Assembly: GCA_947626005.1 (NCBI GenBank)
Contig: CANQQM010000002.1
Span: 1-62,800, forward strand
Reading direction: 5' to 3'
DNA length: 62,800 nt
Origin: an uncultured Clostridia bacterium
GTDB lineage: Bacteria; Bacillota; Clostridia; Christensenellales; Borkfalkiaceae
Under the pieces are notes generated by a model. That model saw nothing but the letters and a program-made list of their open reading frames with translations, did not search any database and was not told the origin of the DNA. Within the stretch, counting starts at the first letter, position 1, and every line of letters begins with the position of its first letter. The position numbers and the translations under genes were made by a program. Shown here in pieces: positions 1 to 9,075 of the stretch.

Positions 1-2
1 AG

Positions 3-539
3 GCGTTCTACGGTTGCAGCGGGCTGACAAGCATTGCGATTCCCGACAGCGTGACCTCGATTGGGGATTCTGCGTTCTCGGGTTGTAGCGGGCTGGAACG
101 AATCGAGGTTACTGAAGGAAATGCTAATTACAGCAGTCAAGATGGGATTTTATATAATAAAGCGAAAATGGAGTTTATCCATATCCCGCAGGCAATCAAG
201 GGCGCAGTAACGATCCCCGACAGCGTGACCTCGATCGGGGATTCTGCGTTCCAGTATTGCAGCGGGCTGACAAGTATTACGATTCCCGACAGCGTGACCT
301 CGATCGGAGAATCTGCGTTCTTTGGTTGTAGCGGACTTCAAAGCGTCTACTACAAGGGAACGCCCGAAACATGGAATGATATTTCGATTAGTGAAAACGG
401 CAATTATTACCTAACCCGTGCTGCGAAATATTACTTCTCCGACGTCGAGCCCGACGAAGCGAGGTGGCAGGAGAGCGAAAACTGGTGGCATTATGACGGT
501 GTAACAGGCGAAATTGCCATTTGGGAGAAGAAGAGTTGA
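3..539 (+). CDS. BspA-like leucine-rich repeat (LRR_5) surface protein, C-terminal part (5' truncated by window)
   Basis: Frame open from base 3; repeated 'IPDSVTSIGDSAF.GCSGL' units typical of the BspA/LRR_5 family. Confidence 0.85.
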   Translation, partial: AFYGCSGLTSIAIPDSVTSIGDSAFSGCSGLERIEVTEGNANYSSQDGILYNKAKMEFIHIPQAIKGAVTIPDSVTSIGDSAFQYCSGLTSITIPDSVTSIGESAFFGCSGLQSVYYKGTPETWNDISISENGNYYLTRAAKYYFSDVEPDEARWQESENWWHYDGVTGEIAIWEKKS

Positions 540-573
540 TCGGGTAGCGTTTGAAAGAACAAGCGAATGGGTA

Positions 574-599
574 GCGGCGCGGGGCTTGCCCCGCGCCGC
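574..599. terminator. GC-rich perfect hairpin, 11-bp stem, likely part of a terminator region between convergent genes
   Basis: GCGGCGCGGGG-CTTG-CCCCGCGCCGC. Confidence 0.5.
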
Positions 600-619
600 A
601 TTCTGTATGACACATAATT

Positions 620-652
620 GTTTGCCCGCCGCGCAAAGCGCGGCGGGCAAAC
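620..652. terminator. Perfect 15-bp stem hairpin between convergent genes
   Basis: GTTTGCCCGCCGCGC-AAA-GCGCGGCGGGCAAAC. Confidence 0.5.
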
Positions 653-693
653 AACAATCAAACTACAAACTCTTTTTTCCGACAAAATTCGGT

Positions 694-951
694 TTACCAA
701 ACGCCCGCGGCAAACATAAAGAGAATATAGACGAGCGTAAACGCGATGAGCGTGCAAAGGAGAGGAACGATCATCTTTTTGACGACGGAAAAGTACGTTC
801 TTGCCTTCTCGCGGAAGGTCGAACGCGGGCGCGGGCCTCCCTTTCCGTGCGTTCCGCTCATATCGGCGACGGTCGAACCGTCGTCGATGTAGATGATCTT
901 TTGCTCCTTGGGGTGCTCGGAGCTTCCCTGCTCCTTGCGCTTTTTTTTCAT
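694..951 (-). CDS. Small (85 aa) single-pass membrane protein coupled to oppF
   Basis: [33 protein letters not shown]...VPLLCTLIAFTLVYILFMFAAGVW; AGGAGGAAGA RBS; start overlaps oppF stop (ATGA). Confidence 0.75.
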   Translation of the reverse strand: MKKKRKEQGSSEHPKEQKIIYIDDGSTVADMSGTHGKGGPRPRSTFREKARTYFSVVKKMIVPLLCTLIAFTLVYILFMFAAGVW

Positions 952-2402
952 TCTTCCTCCTGCGGGTAGCAGTGGCAGGCGACAAAGTGCCCTTCCTCGT
1001 ACTCGCGGTAGCGGGGCACGACGTGCTTGCAGATCTCCATCGCCTTGGGGCAGCGGGTGTGGAATTTGCAGCCCTTGGGCGGGTTGGCGGGAGACGGGAT
1101 ATCCCCCGTGAGGACGATACGGTCCATCTTCACATCGGGGTTGGGATTGGGGACGGCCGAGAAGAGCGCCTGCGTATAGGGGTGCATCGGGTTGGAGAAG
1201 ATGCTCTTCTTGTCGCCGAACTCGACCATGGAGCCGAGGTACATGACGCCGATGCGGTCGGAGATGTGTTTGACGACGGAGAGGTCGTGCGAAATGAACA
1301 TATAGGTGAGCCCCATCTGCTGCTGAAGGCGGCGGAGGAGGTTGATGATCTGTGCCTGAATGGAGACGTCGAGCGCGGAGACGGGCTCGTCGCACACGAC
1401 GAGCTTGGGCTTCACGGAGAGTGCGCGGGCGATGCAGATGCGCTGGCGCTGTCCGCCCGAGAACTCGTGCGGGTAGCGTTCGAAGTAGTAGTCGCGTAGG
1501 CCGCACTGTTCCATGACGCCGAGGACGTAGTTCCTCGTCTCGTTGGGCGGGACGATCTTATGGACCTTCACGGGCTCGGAGAGGATGCCTCCGACCGTAC
1601 TGCGCGGCGGGAGGGAAGAGTAAGGGTCCTGAAAGATGATCTGCATCTTCGTGCGGAGGGGGCGCATCTTGGCGGAATTGTACCCCGCGATGTCCTTTCC
1701 TTCGAAGAAGATCTGACCGCCCGTCGGACGGTAGAGTTTCAAGACCGACCGCCCCATCGTCGTCTTGCCGCAGCCGCTCTCGCCGACGATGCCGAGCGTT
1801 TCGCCCGCCTTCAGTTTGAAGGAGACGTCGTCGACGGCGCGAAGCCACTGGGTGACCTTGCCCGTGATCGTCTTTGCGATGGGGAAGAACATCTTGAGGT
1901 GACGCACTTCGAGGAGGGCGTCGGGATCGGGTTCCGCCCCTTCGTCCTCGATGGCCTTGAGCTCGTGGGTGCGGAGGTCGTTGCGGCGTTCGGCGTCGTC
2001 GTCGAACTCCGTAAAGTCGCCCGAGGCGACGCATTCGCGGTTCTTCTCGAGCTTTTTTTTCTCCGTCTCGGAGATGGTGGTGAGTTCGACTTTGCGCTTT
2101 TCGGCCGCGCAGCGCGCTTTGAGCGCCGCGATCGCCGCCTTGCACCCGTCGGCGCCTTCCGCCCCTTCGCCCTTCTCCGCTTCCGCCTTTTCGCGGCAAG
2201 CCGCGATCGCCGCCTTGTATTCGGCGTCGATACGGGCCTTTGCCTCACGGACGGTGCGCTTTAAGTCCTCTTCCTCCGCCTTTACGGCCGCGGCGTTTTC
2301 GGCGGCGTCGGGAGCGTCTTGGCCCTTCTCTTCCGCCGTTACGGGCTCCCGCTCTTCGGGGCCTTGCGCGTTGGGGGCGGGCGTCTTGTTTTCTTCGCTC
2401 AT
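948..2402 (-). CDS. oppF: Oligopeptide ABC transporter ATP-binding protein (OppF-like) with ~160-aa charged N-terminal extension
   Basis: Walker A GESGCGKT, signature SGGQRQR, Walker B LVVCDEP, C-terminal oligo-HPY domain; ATGA overlap with upstream gene. Confidence 0.9.
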   Translation of the reverse strand: MSEENKTPAPNAQGPEEREPVTAEEKGQDAPDAAENAAAVKAEEEDLKRTVREAKARIDAEYKAAIAACREKAEAEKGEGAEGADGCKAAIAALKARCAAEKRKVELTTISETEKKKLEKNRECVASGDFTEFDDDAERRNDLRTHELKAIEDEGAEPDPDALLEVRHLKMFFPIAKTITGKVTQWLRAVDDVSFKLKAGETLGIVGESGCGKTTMGRSVLKLYRPTGGQIFFEGKDIAGYNSAKMRPLRTKMQIIFQDPYSSLPPRSTVGGILSEPVKVHKIVPPNETRNYVLGVMEQCGLRDYYFERYPHEFSGGQRQRICIARALSVKPKLVVCDEPVSALDVSIQAQIINLLRRLQQQMGLTYMFISHDLSVVKHISDRIGVMYLGSMVEFGDKKSIFSNPMHPYTQALFSAVPNPNPDVKMDRIVLTGDIPSPANPPKGCKFHTRCPKAMEICKHVVPRYREYEEGHFVACHCYPQEEE

Positions 2403-4018
2403 TTGCTCTTCTCCTTCTTGTCGGAGTACAGATGGCAGGCGACCCAATGGGTGGGGCTCACCTGCACCATGGACGGATATTCGCCGAAGCATGCCTTCAC
2501 GCAACCCGAGCAGCGCTCACGGAAGTAGCAATAGTCGGGCATGTCAATCGGATTGGGCACGTTGCCCGGGATATTGAAGAGGGCGTCCGTCTCCGAATCC
2601 ATCGTGGGCTTGGACTTCTGCAAGCCGATGGTATAGGGGTGCATCGGGTGATGGAAGATCTCCGACGCCGTCCCCTTCTCGATGATCCTTCCCGCATACA
2701 TGACGACGACGAAATCCGCCATTTCGGCGATGATCCCGAGGTCGTGCGTGATGAGGAGGATGGACCCGTTGATCCGTGCCTTGAGGTCGCGGAGGAGGTC
2801 GAGGATCTGCGCCTGAATGGTGACGTCGAGCGCGGTCGTCGGTTCATCCGCGATGATGAGGCGCGGATCGCCCGCAAGCGCCATCGAGATCATGACGCGC
2901 TGGCGCATCCCGCCCGAGAGCTCGTGCGGGTAGGACTTATACACCCGCTCGGGCATGGCGATCCCGACGAGGTTGAGCATCTCGATGGAGCGCTTCTTCG
3001 CGTCCTCGCGCGTGGAGCCGGGAAAGTGCAGGAGGGTGACCTCGTCGAGCTGGTTCCCGATCGTGAGGATGGGATTGAGCGACGTCATCGGCTCCTGAAA
3101 GATCATGGCGATCTGTCTGCCGCGGAGACGGTACATCTCCTTGATGGGCATCTGTGCGATATCGAACACCTTCTCTTCCATTTCGAAGATTTTGGTGCCG
3201 TATTCGTCCCGCTTCTGCTTGGGGACGAGGACGGGAAGCCCGTCCTTTCCGAGAATGGGCTGACGGGCAAGGACCTTCGTCTTTTTGCCCTTTTCGTCGA
3301 CCGTCTCCTCGAAGAGTTTCTCCCCCGCCTCGTTCTTCTTGAAGCGGCGGGCGTACTTTGTCTTTGTTACCGTCTCGAAGAGGGGCTTCCCGTTTTCGTC
3401 CTTCTTCCGGACGGTCTCCCCCGCTTCGTTCGTCTCGGTGACGGGGACGCGCTCCTCGTATTCTCCGACGGCGTCGTAGACGGGGTTGCCCTCTTCGTCG
3501 TCGTCCCAGACGGGAACAGGCGTCTTGCGGCGGGCAAGGGCGGGTTCATAGACGACCTTCCCCTCTTCGTCTTTTTCGTAGACGGGGATGGGTTCCCCCG
3601 CTTCGTCGCGCTTGAAGTCGTACGACTTGAAGCGGATGCTGCCCGAAAAGATCTGCCCGTAAGGACCCTGAAGGAGCTGCATGATCGACATGCTCGTGAC
3701 CGATTTTCCGCAGCCGCTCTCGCCGACGACGCCGACCGTATAGCCCTGCGGGATCTCGAAGGAGACGCCGTTGACCGCCTTCACGACCCCTTGGTCGGTG
3801 AAGAAGTAGGTGTGAAGATCCTCGACTTCGAGGATGTTGCGCGGGTCCTTCATCTCGGAGAGGAATTCCGACTCCGCGGCCTTTCTCTTCTTCTTCTTTT
3901 CGAGGGCGCGCATCGTCTTGTTGTTCTCTTTGGCGATCGCGCGGATCTCTTTCCCCGTGAGGTAATGGCGTTTTTCTCTCTTTACCGTCTCTTGCGGCTG
4001 TTCGTTTTTGCTTTCCAC
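2399..4018 (-). CDS. oppD: Oligopeptide ABC transporter ATP-binding protein (OppD-like) with large internal insertion
   Basis: [39 protein letters not shown]-terminal Cys-rich oligo-HPY region. Confidence 0.92.
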   Translation of the reverse strand: MESKNEQPQETVKREKRHYLTGKEIRAIAKENNKTMRALEKKKKRKAAESEFLSEMKDPRNILEVEDLHTYFFTDQGVVKAVNGVSFEIPQGYTVGVVGESGCGKSVTSMSIMQLLQGPYGQIFSGSIRFKSYDFKRDEAGEPIPVYEKDEEGKVVYEPALARRKTPVPVWDDDEEGNPVYDAVGEYEERVPVTETNEAGETVRKKDENGKPLFETVTKTKYARRFKKNEAGEKLFEETVDEKGKKTKVLARQPILGKDGLPVLVPKQKRDEYGTKIFEMEEKVFDIAQMPIKEMYRLRGRQIAMIFQEPMTSLNPILTIGNQLDEVTLLHFPGSTREDAKKRSIEMLNLVGIAMPERVYKSYPHELSGGMRQRVMISMALAGDPRLIIADEPTTALDVTIQAQILDLLRDLKARINGSILLITHDLGIIAEMADFVVVMYAGRIIEKGTASEIFHHPMHPYTIGLQKSKPTMDSETDALFNIPGNVPNPIDMPDYCYFRERCSGCVKACFGEYPSMVQVSPTHWVACHLYSDKKEKSK

Positions 4019-4022
4019 CTTC

Positions 4023-5273
4023 TCACCTCTTCATCTTGGGATCGAGCGCGTCGCGCAGGCCGTCGCCCACAAAGTTGAAGCCGAGCACCGCGATGATGAT
4101 GCAGATCCCGGGAGGACCCCACACGTTAAAGAAATTCTGAAGGACGTTGTCGTCCTCGGTGACGACGTTGATCATCGTCCCCCATGCGGCGAACGGCGCT
4201 TTGACGCCCAGCCCGAGGTAGGAGAGCGTCGCCTCGTATAAGATCATGCTGCCGAGCTGCAAGGTCATCGAAACGATGAGCTGCGGCAAGACGTTCGGGA
4301 CGAGGTGCTTGAAGATCTTCCTCGCGGTCGAGAACCCCATCGCTTCCGCGGCGACCATGTACTCCTGTTCGCGGAGGAAGAGGATCTGCCCGCGGACGAG
4401 CCGCGCGATGCCCGGCCACGAGATGAAGGTCAGAAACAGCATCAGAAGATAGATCCGATACTCCGATTGGATCCCCCATGAGTCGAACACCGTGCCGACG
4501 ATGAGCATGATGGGAAGCCCGGGAAGGCACATGAGGATATCGCAAAGACGCATGATGACGTTGTCGACTTTGCCGCCGAAGTAGCCCGAGATGCCGCCGA
4601 AGATGACGCCCAAAATGGTGACGGCGAACACGGCGATGAAACTGATCGAAAGGGAGATCCTCCCGCCGTACATGAGGCGGGTAAAGACGTCGAGCCCCGT
4701 CTTGTCCGTCCCGAGGATGTGCTGCGGGCTCGGGAGGGCAAGCGAATTGATCTGCCGCTGCGTCTCGGTGATCTGATAGAAGGTGAACGCCTCGTCGTCG
4801 CCGTTTGCGGGAACGTCGATGCCCACCTCGTAGTATTCGATCTTGCCCGACGTATCCTCCTGCGTCTCTCCCCATACGTTGTAGAATACGGGGCCGAGCC
4901 ACGAAAAGAGGATGAGGGCGACGATCATGACGAGCCCGATGATGCTGAGTTTGGAGCGGAAGAAGCGGCGGAGCACCATCCTTGCGGGAGAGAGCAGCCG
5001 AATGTTCTTATCGAGCGCCAGGTCCTCGTCCTGTGCGGCAAGCACCGCGCTCTCGTCCTCGTGCACGTCGCCGAGCTGGAAGAGCGCTTCCTGTTCGCTT
5101 GCGATCTCTTCGGGCGTCCCCTCCTCGGAAACTTCAAGGATGGGGGCGGAATTTTCCGCCTTTGGAGCGGTTTCCGCTTCCGGAACTTCCTTGGCGGGAA
5201 CTTCCGCTTCGGCCGCCGTGTTTCCCTTTCCTTCCTCGGCGGGTTCTTGGAGATTGTTACGATCTTCGTCCAT
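4023..5273 (-). CDS. oppC: Peptide ABC transporter permease (OppC-like) with acidic N-terminal extension
   Basis: BPD_transp_1 permease with 'EAMGFSTARKIFKHLVPNVLP' EAA loop; RBS GAGGGA upstream of MDEDRNN start. Confidence 0.9.
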   Translation of the reverse strand: MDEDRNNLQEPAEEGKGNTAAEAEVPAKEVPEAETAPKAENSAPILEVSEEGTPEEIASEQEALFQLGDVHEDESAVLAAQDEDLALDKNIRLLSPARMVLRRFFRSKLSIIGLVMIVALILFSWLGPVFYNVWGETQEDTSGKIEYYEVGIDVPANGDDEAFTFYQITETQRQINSLALPSPQHILGTDKTGLDVFTRLMYGGRISLSISFIAVFAVTILGVIFGGISGYFGGKVDNVIMRLCDILMCLPGLPIMLIVGTVFDSWGIQSEYRIYLLMLFLTFISWPGIARLVRGQILFLREQEYMVAAEAMGFSTARKIFKHLVPNVLPQLIVSMTLQLGSMILYEATLSYLGLGVKAPFAAWGTMINVVTEDDNVLQNFFNVWGPPGICIIIAVLGFNFVGDGLRDALDPKMKR

Positions 5274-5283
5274 GATTCCCTCC

Positions 5284-6276
5284 TCAGTACAGTTTGACAC
5301 GCGGGTCGACGACGGCGTACATGAGGTCGGTCAGGAGCACGCCGATGACGCTGAGCAGCGCAAGGAACATGTTATAGCCCATGATGAACGGGATATCCGC
5401 GCTCATCGTTGCCTTGAGGGCGGTATTGCCGATGCCGGGGAGGTCGAACACCTGCTCGGTGATCATCGCGCCCGAGAAGAGGGTCGGGAGGACGCCTGCG
5501 AGCATCGTGACGATGGGGATCATCGTGTTGCGGAAGGCGTGCTTATAGATGACCTTCGTCTCGCTGAGGCCCTTTGCGCGCGCCGTGCGGATATAGTCGG
5601 AGTTGAGCACTTCGAGCATGTTCGTACGCGTATAGCGCATCGTCCCGCCGATGCCGAGGAGCACCATGACGAGGAGCGGAAGGGTGATGTGCGCGAGATA
5701 GTCCCCGAGCTTCTCGAAGCCCGTGAAGTTGCGCGAAGCGTCGGTGAGCCCCGACGGCGGGAACCAGCCGAGCTTCATCGCGAAGAAATTCTGCAGCACC
5801 CTCCCGAAGAAGAAGGACGGGAGGGAAATGCCGATCATGACGAGCACCGTGACGACGTAGTCGCGCATCGAATACTGGTGGGTCGCCGCCGTAACGCCGA
5901 GCGGGATCGCGATGAGGTATTCGAAGATGATGGCGATGAAGGCGATGATGAAGGAGACGCCCATGCGGCTTGCGATGACTTTGATGACTTCGTCGCCGTA
6001 GAGGAAGCTCCTTCCGAGGTCGAACTTGCAGAGCGCCAAGAGCCATGACCCGTATCCCTTGAGGATGCCGAGAAAGCTGTTGTCCGACAGCCCGTACATT
6101 TCATACATCGCCTGAACGGTCTCTTCGTCGATCTGTGCGCCGCCCTGATTCATCTCGGCGATCTTGCCTTCGACGAACGAGACGGGCATGCAGCGCACCA
6201 ATATGTAGATGATGAGAGAAACGCCGAGCAGAATGATGATGGCGAGCCCGAGACGTTTGAGAATGTATTTCAGCAT
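5284..6276 (-). CDS. oppB: Peptide ABC transporter permease (OppB-like)
   Basis: 'TARAKGLSETKVIYKHAFRNTMIPIVT' EAA loop; hydrophobic permease sequence. Confidence 0.92.
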   Translation of the reverse strand: MLKYILKRLGLAIIILLGVSLIIYILVRCMPVSFVEGKIAEMNQGGAQIDEETVQAMYEMYGLSDNSFLGILKGYGSWLLALCKFDLGRSFLYGDEVIKVIASRMGVSFIIAFIAIIFEYLIAIPLGVTAATHQYSMRDYVVTVLVMIGISLPSFFFGRVLQNFFAMKLGWFPPSGLTDASRNFTGFEKLGDYLAHITLPLLVMVLLGIGGTMRYTRTNMLEVLNSDYIRTARAKGLSETKVIYKHAFRNTMIPIVTMLAGVLPTLFSGAMITEQVFDLPGIGNTALKATMSADIPFIMGYNMFLALLSVIGVLLTDLMYAVVDPRVKLY

Positions 6277-6301
6277 ATACCTGCTCCGAGTGTTTTCGGC
6301 G

Positions 6302-6325
6302 CCCTTCCGCGCTTTGGCGGAAGGG
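6302..6325 (-). other. Intercistronic hairpin between oppA and oppB
   Basis: CCCTTCCGC-GCTTTG-GCGGAAGGG perfect stem, no T-run. Confidence 0.5.
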
Positions 6326-6341
6326 AACCGCGTCTATTGGT

Positions 6342-9044
6342 TTATTTTACGAAATCGACTTCCCAGATCCTCGAAAGAGGAGACGTGTAGGCGTTGATGG
6401 TGACTTTGCCGTCTGCGTCGTGCGGGAGGGTCTTCTCGTCGATGACCTTGGCGTTGTACGCATAGAGCGTCTGGCGCTGGTAGACGGGAAGTTCGACCGC
6501 AAGGTCGAGCACTTTGCTCATCGCGTCGCGGTAGAGGGAGGCACGCTCCGTCTGGACGTTGGTCTCGCGCGCTCTGTCGATGAGGTCGGAGAGGTCGTTC
6601 AGAATAGAGTTCTCTTCCCTGTAGAGGGTGGTGTTTGCAAGGATCTCGCGGTAGCCCCATGCAAGGGTGCTCGTCGCCGTCGAGTTCTTGTGATAGACCT
6701 GATACATATCGGGGTCGATCGTGGAGCCCCACGCCGCCGCCCAGACGGTAAGCGAGCCCGTCGCGAGCTTGGTGAGCGCGTTGGTGTCGGGAAGCACTTC
6801 GACCTTCCAGCCGCATTCGTTGAGGAGATCCTGCGCGTGCTTGAAGACGGAGTAGCAAGGGTGATCGGTGAGGTTGGACCCTGCGATCGTGAAGCGGAGC
6901 GTGAGGCGGGAATCCCCTGTCGTCGCGTTCGCCTGCCCCATGTACTGGCGGATCATCTCCTTGGCGGCCTCGTCCGTCGTGAACATCGTGTAGGCGTGGC
7001 CGTTCTCCTTGAGCTTATACTTGAGCGGATCGTTGGGATCCATCGTGGCGCTCCCCTCCCGAGGATATGCCCAGCTGACCATGGACATCGGCCAGTTGAT
7101 GGTGTCCGCCGTCCCCGAGGTGTAGTACTCGAGGGAGAGGCTCGTATTCATCGCCGCCATGATGGCTCTTCTCAAATAGATATTCGAGACCTTGCCCGCG
7201 TTGATGCCGATATAGCCGTAGCCGAGCTGCCACGTCGAGACCGATTCGAAGCCCTTCTTCTTGAGGGAGTCGATCTTCTGCGCGTTAGCCTGCGTGAACT
7301 GCGGTTCGACGAAGTGCACGCCGCCCTGCTCGAGCTGCATGAGCGCGTTGGTCGAGGAGACGACCTGATAGCGCATCTGCTTGATCTTGGGCGCCCCGAG
7401 GAGGAATCTGTCGTTTGCCTTGTAGTAGACGACGTTATCGTCGAGGAAGTCGTTGTCCTGCGGGTTGTCGCTGTTGTCCTTATCCGTCGCGATGTAGGGG
7501 CCTGCGCCGAGCGGGACCTTGTTCTTGCTTGCGCCGTAGCTGTTTCTTCCCTGAATGACCTTGGTCATGAAGTCGAAATCACTCCACTTGACGCCGAACT
7601 GGTTGTTCGCGATATTCACGGGGTACTGCGAGGGATCGGAATAGTAGTGATAGGGCGCGACGGTGAACCCGAAGTTCCAGATCGCCTTGGGGTCGGTGCC
7701 GTTGACGCTGATCTCGAGCACGTCGTACTCGTCGGCGTTCTTGGGGGTGCCGTCCTCGTTGTGCTCACGCGCGATGGGATAGGTCGTGTCGCCGATCGTG
7801 ACGGAGGTCGCCGTCTGCCCTGCGACATGGCCGAGGGAGACGATGCCCGAAATGTTCTTGACGGCAAGCTCGTCGCCCTTAAGGCGTTCGTGGAGGATGA
7901 CGTCCTTCGCCTTTGCGGTGAATTCGCTCAGCATGTTCGAAGCGGTCGCCCACGAGGTGAGGATGTAGTCGAACTTGTTCTCGACGTTGTCGCGGTAGAC
8001 GTATTCGATCGCCTCGTCGCGGGTGGAGACGTTCGCGTAGTTGGGCGTGATCGTCTTGATGCTGTTCTTGTCCTCGACGCCGCTCGAATCACGGTTGTAC
8101 TCGATGGTGACATACCCTTCCATGTACATGAAGGAGAGGATCTCGTCGAATTCGACGCCCGAGAAGTTGGTCTGCGGCTTGCCCTCTTCGTTCGTATAGG
8201 GGGCGGACTGGTAGGCGTCCTTTGCGGTGTTGAAGTCGTTCTCGAGCTCTTCGTGGAACTTGGTGAGCGTCGTCTCGTAGTCGCTCAAAAGCTGCTTGCG
8301 CGCCTCTTCGGTCGATTCCGCGCTCGGCGTGAAGGGATTGGTCGCGACGCCGTCGATGTTGCCGTTCTTGAAGATGGCGGCGTAGTAGCCCTGCGGGATG
8401 TTCGCCGTGGCGATCGCATCCTTCATCTTCGCCTCATCCGCCTCGTAGGAACCCTCCGAAGCCGTCTTGCCGACGGTGTGGTAGAGGTTGACGAGGGTAT
8501 CGCGGCGGTTGCGGGCTCTGCCGCTTGCCTGCGTGTTGAGGGCGGTCTCTTCGGCGGTCGCGTCGCCCGAAAGGGTCTGCTGCGTGCGGTACTCCTTGAG
8601 GCCGACGATATCCGTCGAGTACATCGTCGTCGAGCCCGTGTAGGCTGGATCGAGGTAGACGTACATGTTGAAGAGGACGTCGTTCATCGTGAGCGGGGTC
8701 CCGTCCGAGAATACGATGCCGTTCTTGAGGACGAAGTCGTACTTTGTCACCCCGTTCTCGGTGTACACCTTATAGTCCTTTACGACGACGGGCTCGTTGT
8801 CGCCGTAGGCGGGATTGCCCGAGTTGTCCGTCGAAAGCATGCCGATCTGCGTCTGCCCGACGACGTCCATATCCGTCCCGGCAGTCGAGAAGAAGGGGTT
8901 GAAAAGTCCGTTGAGCTCCTGCGTCATGATGACGAGGGAGTTGCCCTTCTTTCCGCAACCCGCAAATGCGGCAAGTGTGCCGCAGCCGAGCGCGGCGCTC
9001 AGCGCAACGGCAACGATCCGTGCTGCTTTTTTGCTTCTTTTCAT
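6342..9044 (-). CDS. oppA: Peptide ABC transporter substrate-binding lipoprotein (OppA-like)
   Basis: Lipobox 'LAAFAGCGKKG'; SBP_bac_5 features (GLFNPFFSTAG..., DGTPLTMNDVLFN, YGYIGINAGKVSNIYLRRAIMAAM). Confidence 0.88.
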   Translation of the reverse strand: MKRSKKAARIVAVALSAALGCGTLAAFAGCGKKGNSLVIMTQELNGLFNPFFSTAGTDMDVVGQTQIGMLSTDNSGNPAYGDNEPVVVKDYKVYTENGVTKYDFVLKNGIVFSDGTPLTMNDVLFNMYVYLDPAYTGSTTMYSTDIVGLKEYRTQQTLSGDATAEETALNTQASGRARNRRDTLVNLYHTVGKTASEGSYEADEAKMKDAIATANIPQGYYAAIFKNGNIDGVATNPFTPSAESTEEARKQLLSDYETTLTKFHEELENDFNTAKDAYQSAPYTNEEGKPQTNFSGVEFDEILSFMYMEGYVTIEYNRDSSGVEDKNSIKTITPNYANVSTRDEAIEYVYRDNVENKFDYILTSWATASNMLSEFTAKAKDVILHERLKGDELAVKNISGIVSLGHVAGQTATSVTIGDTTYPIAREHNEDGTPKNADEYDVLEISVNGTDPKAIWNFGFTVAPYHYYSDPSQYPVNIANNQFGVKWSDFDFMTKVIQGRNSYGASKNKVPLGAGPYIATDKDNSDNPQDNDFLDDNVVYYKANDRFLLGAPKIKQMRYQVVSSTNALMQLEQGGVHFVEPQFTQANAQKIDSLKKKGFESVSTWQLGYGYIGINAGKVSNIYLRRAIMAAMNTSLSLEYYTSGTADTINWPMSMVSWAYPREGSATMDPNDPLKYKLKENGHAYTMFTTDEAAKEMIRQYMGQANATTGDSRLTLRFTIAGSNLTDHPCYSVFKHAQDLLNECGWKVEVLPDTNALTKLATGSLTVWAAAWGSTIDPDMYQVYHKNSTATSTLAWGYREILANTTLYREENSILNDLSDLIDRARETNVQTERASLYRDAMSKVLDLAVELPVYQRQTLYAYNAKVIDEKTLPHDADGKVTINAYTSPLSRIWEVDFVK

Positions 9045-9075
9045 AACCATATATCCTCCGTTTTATTTTCCTTGT

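Noticed and set aside
2240-4078. 612-codon + strand ORF opposite oppD
   Set aside because: Antisense shadow of a well-supported ABC ATPase.
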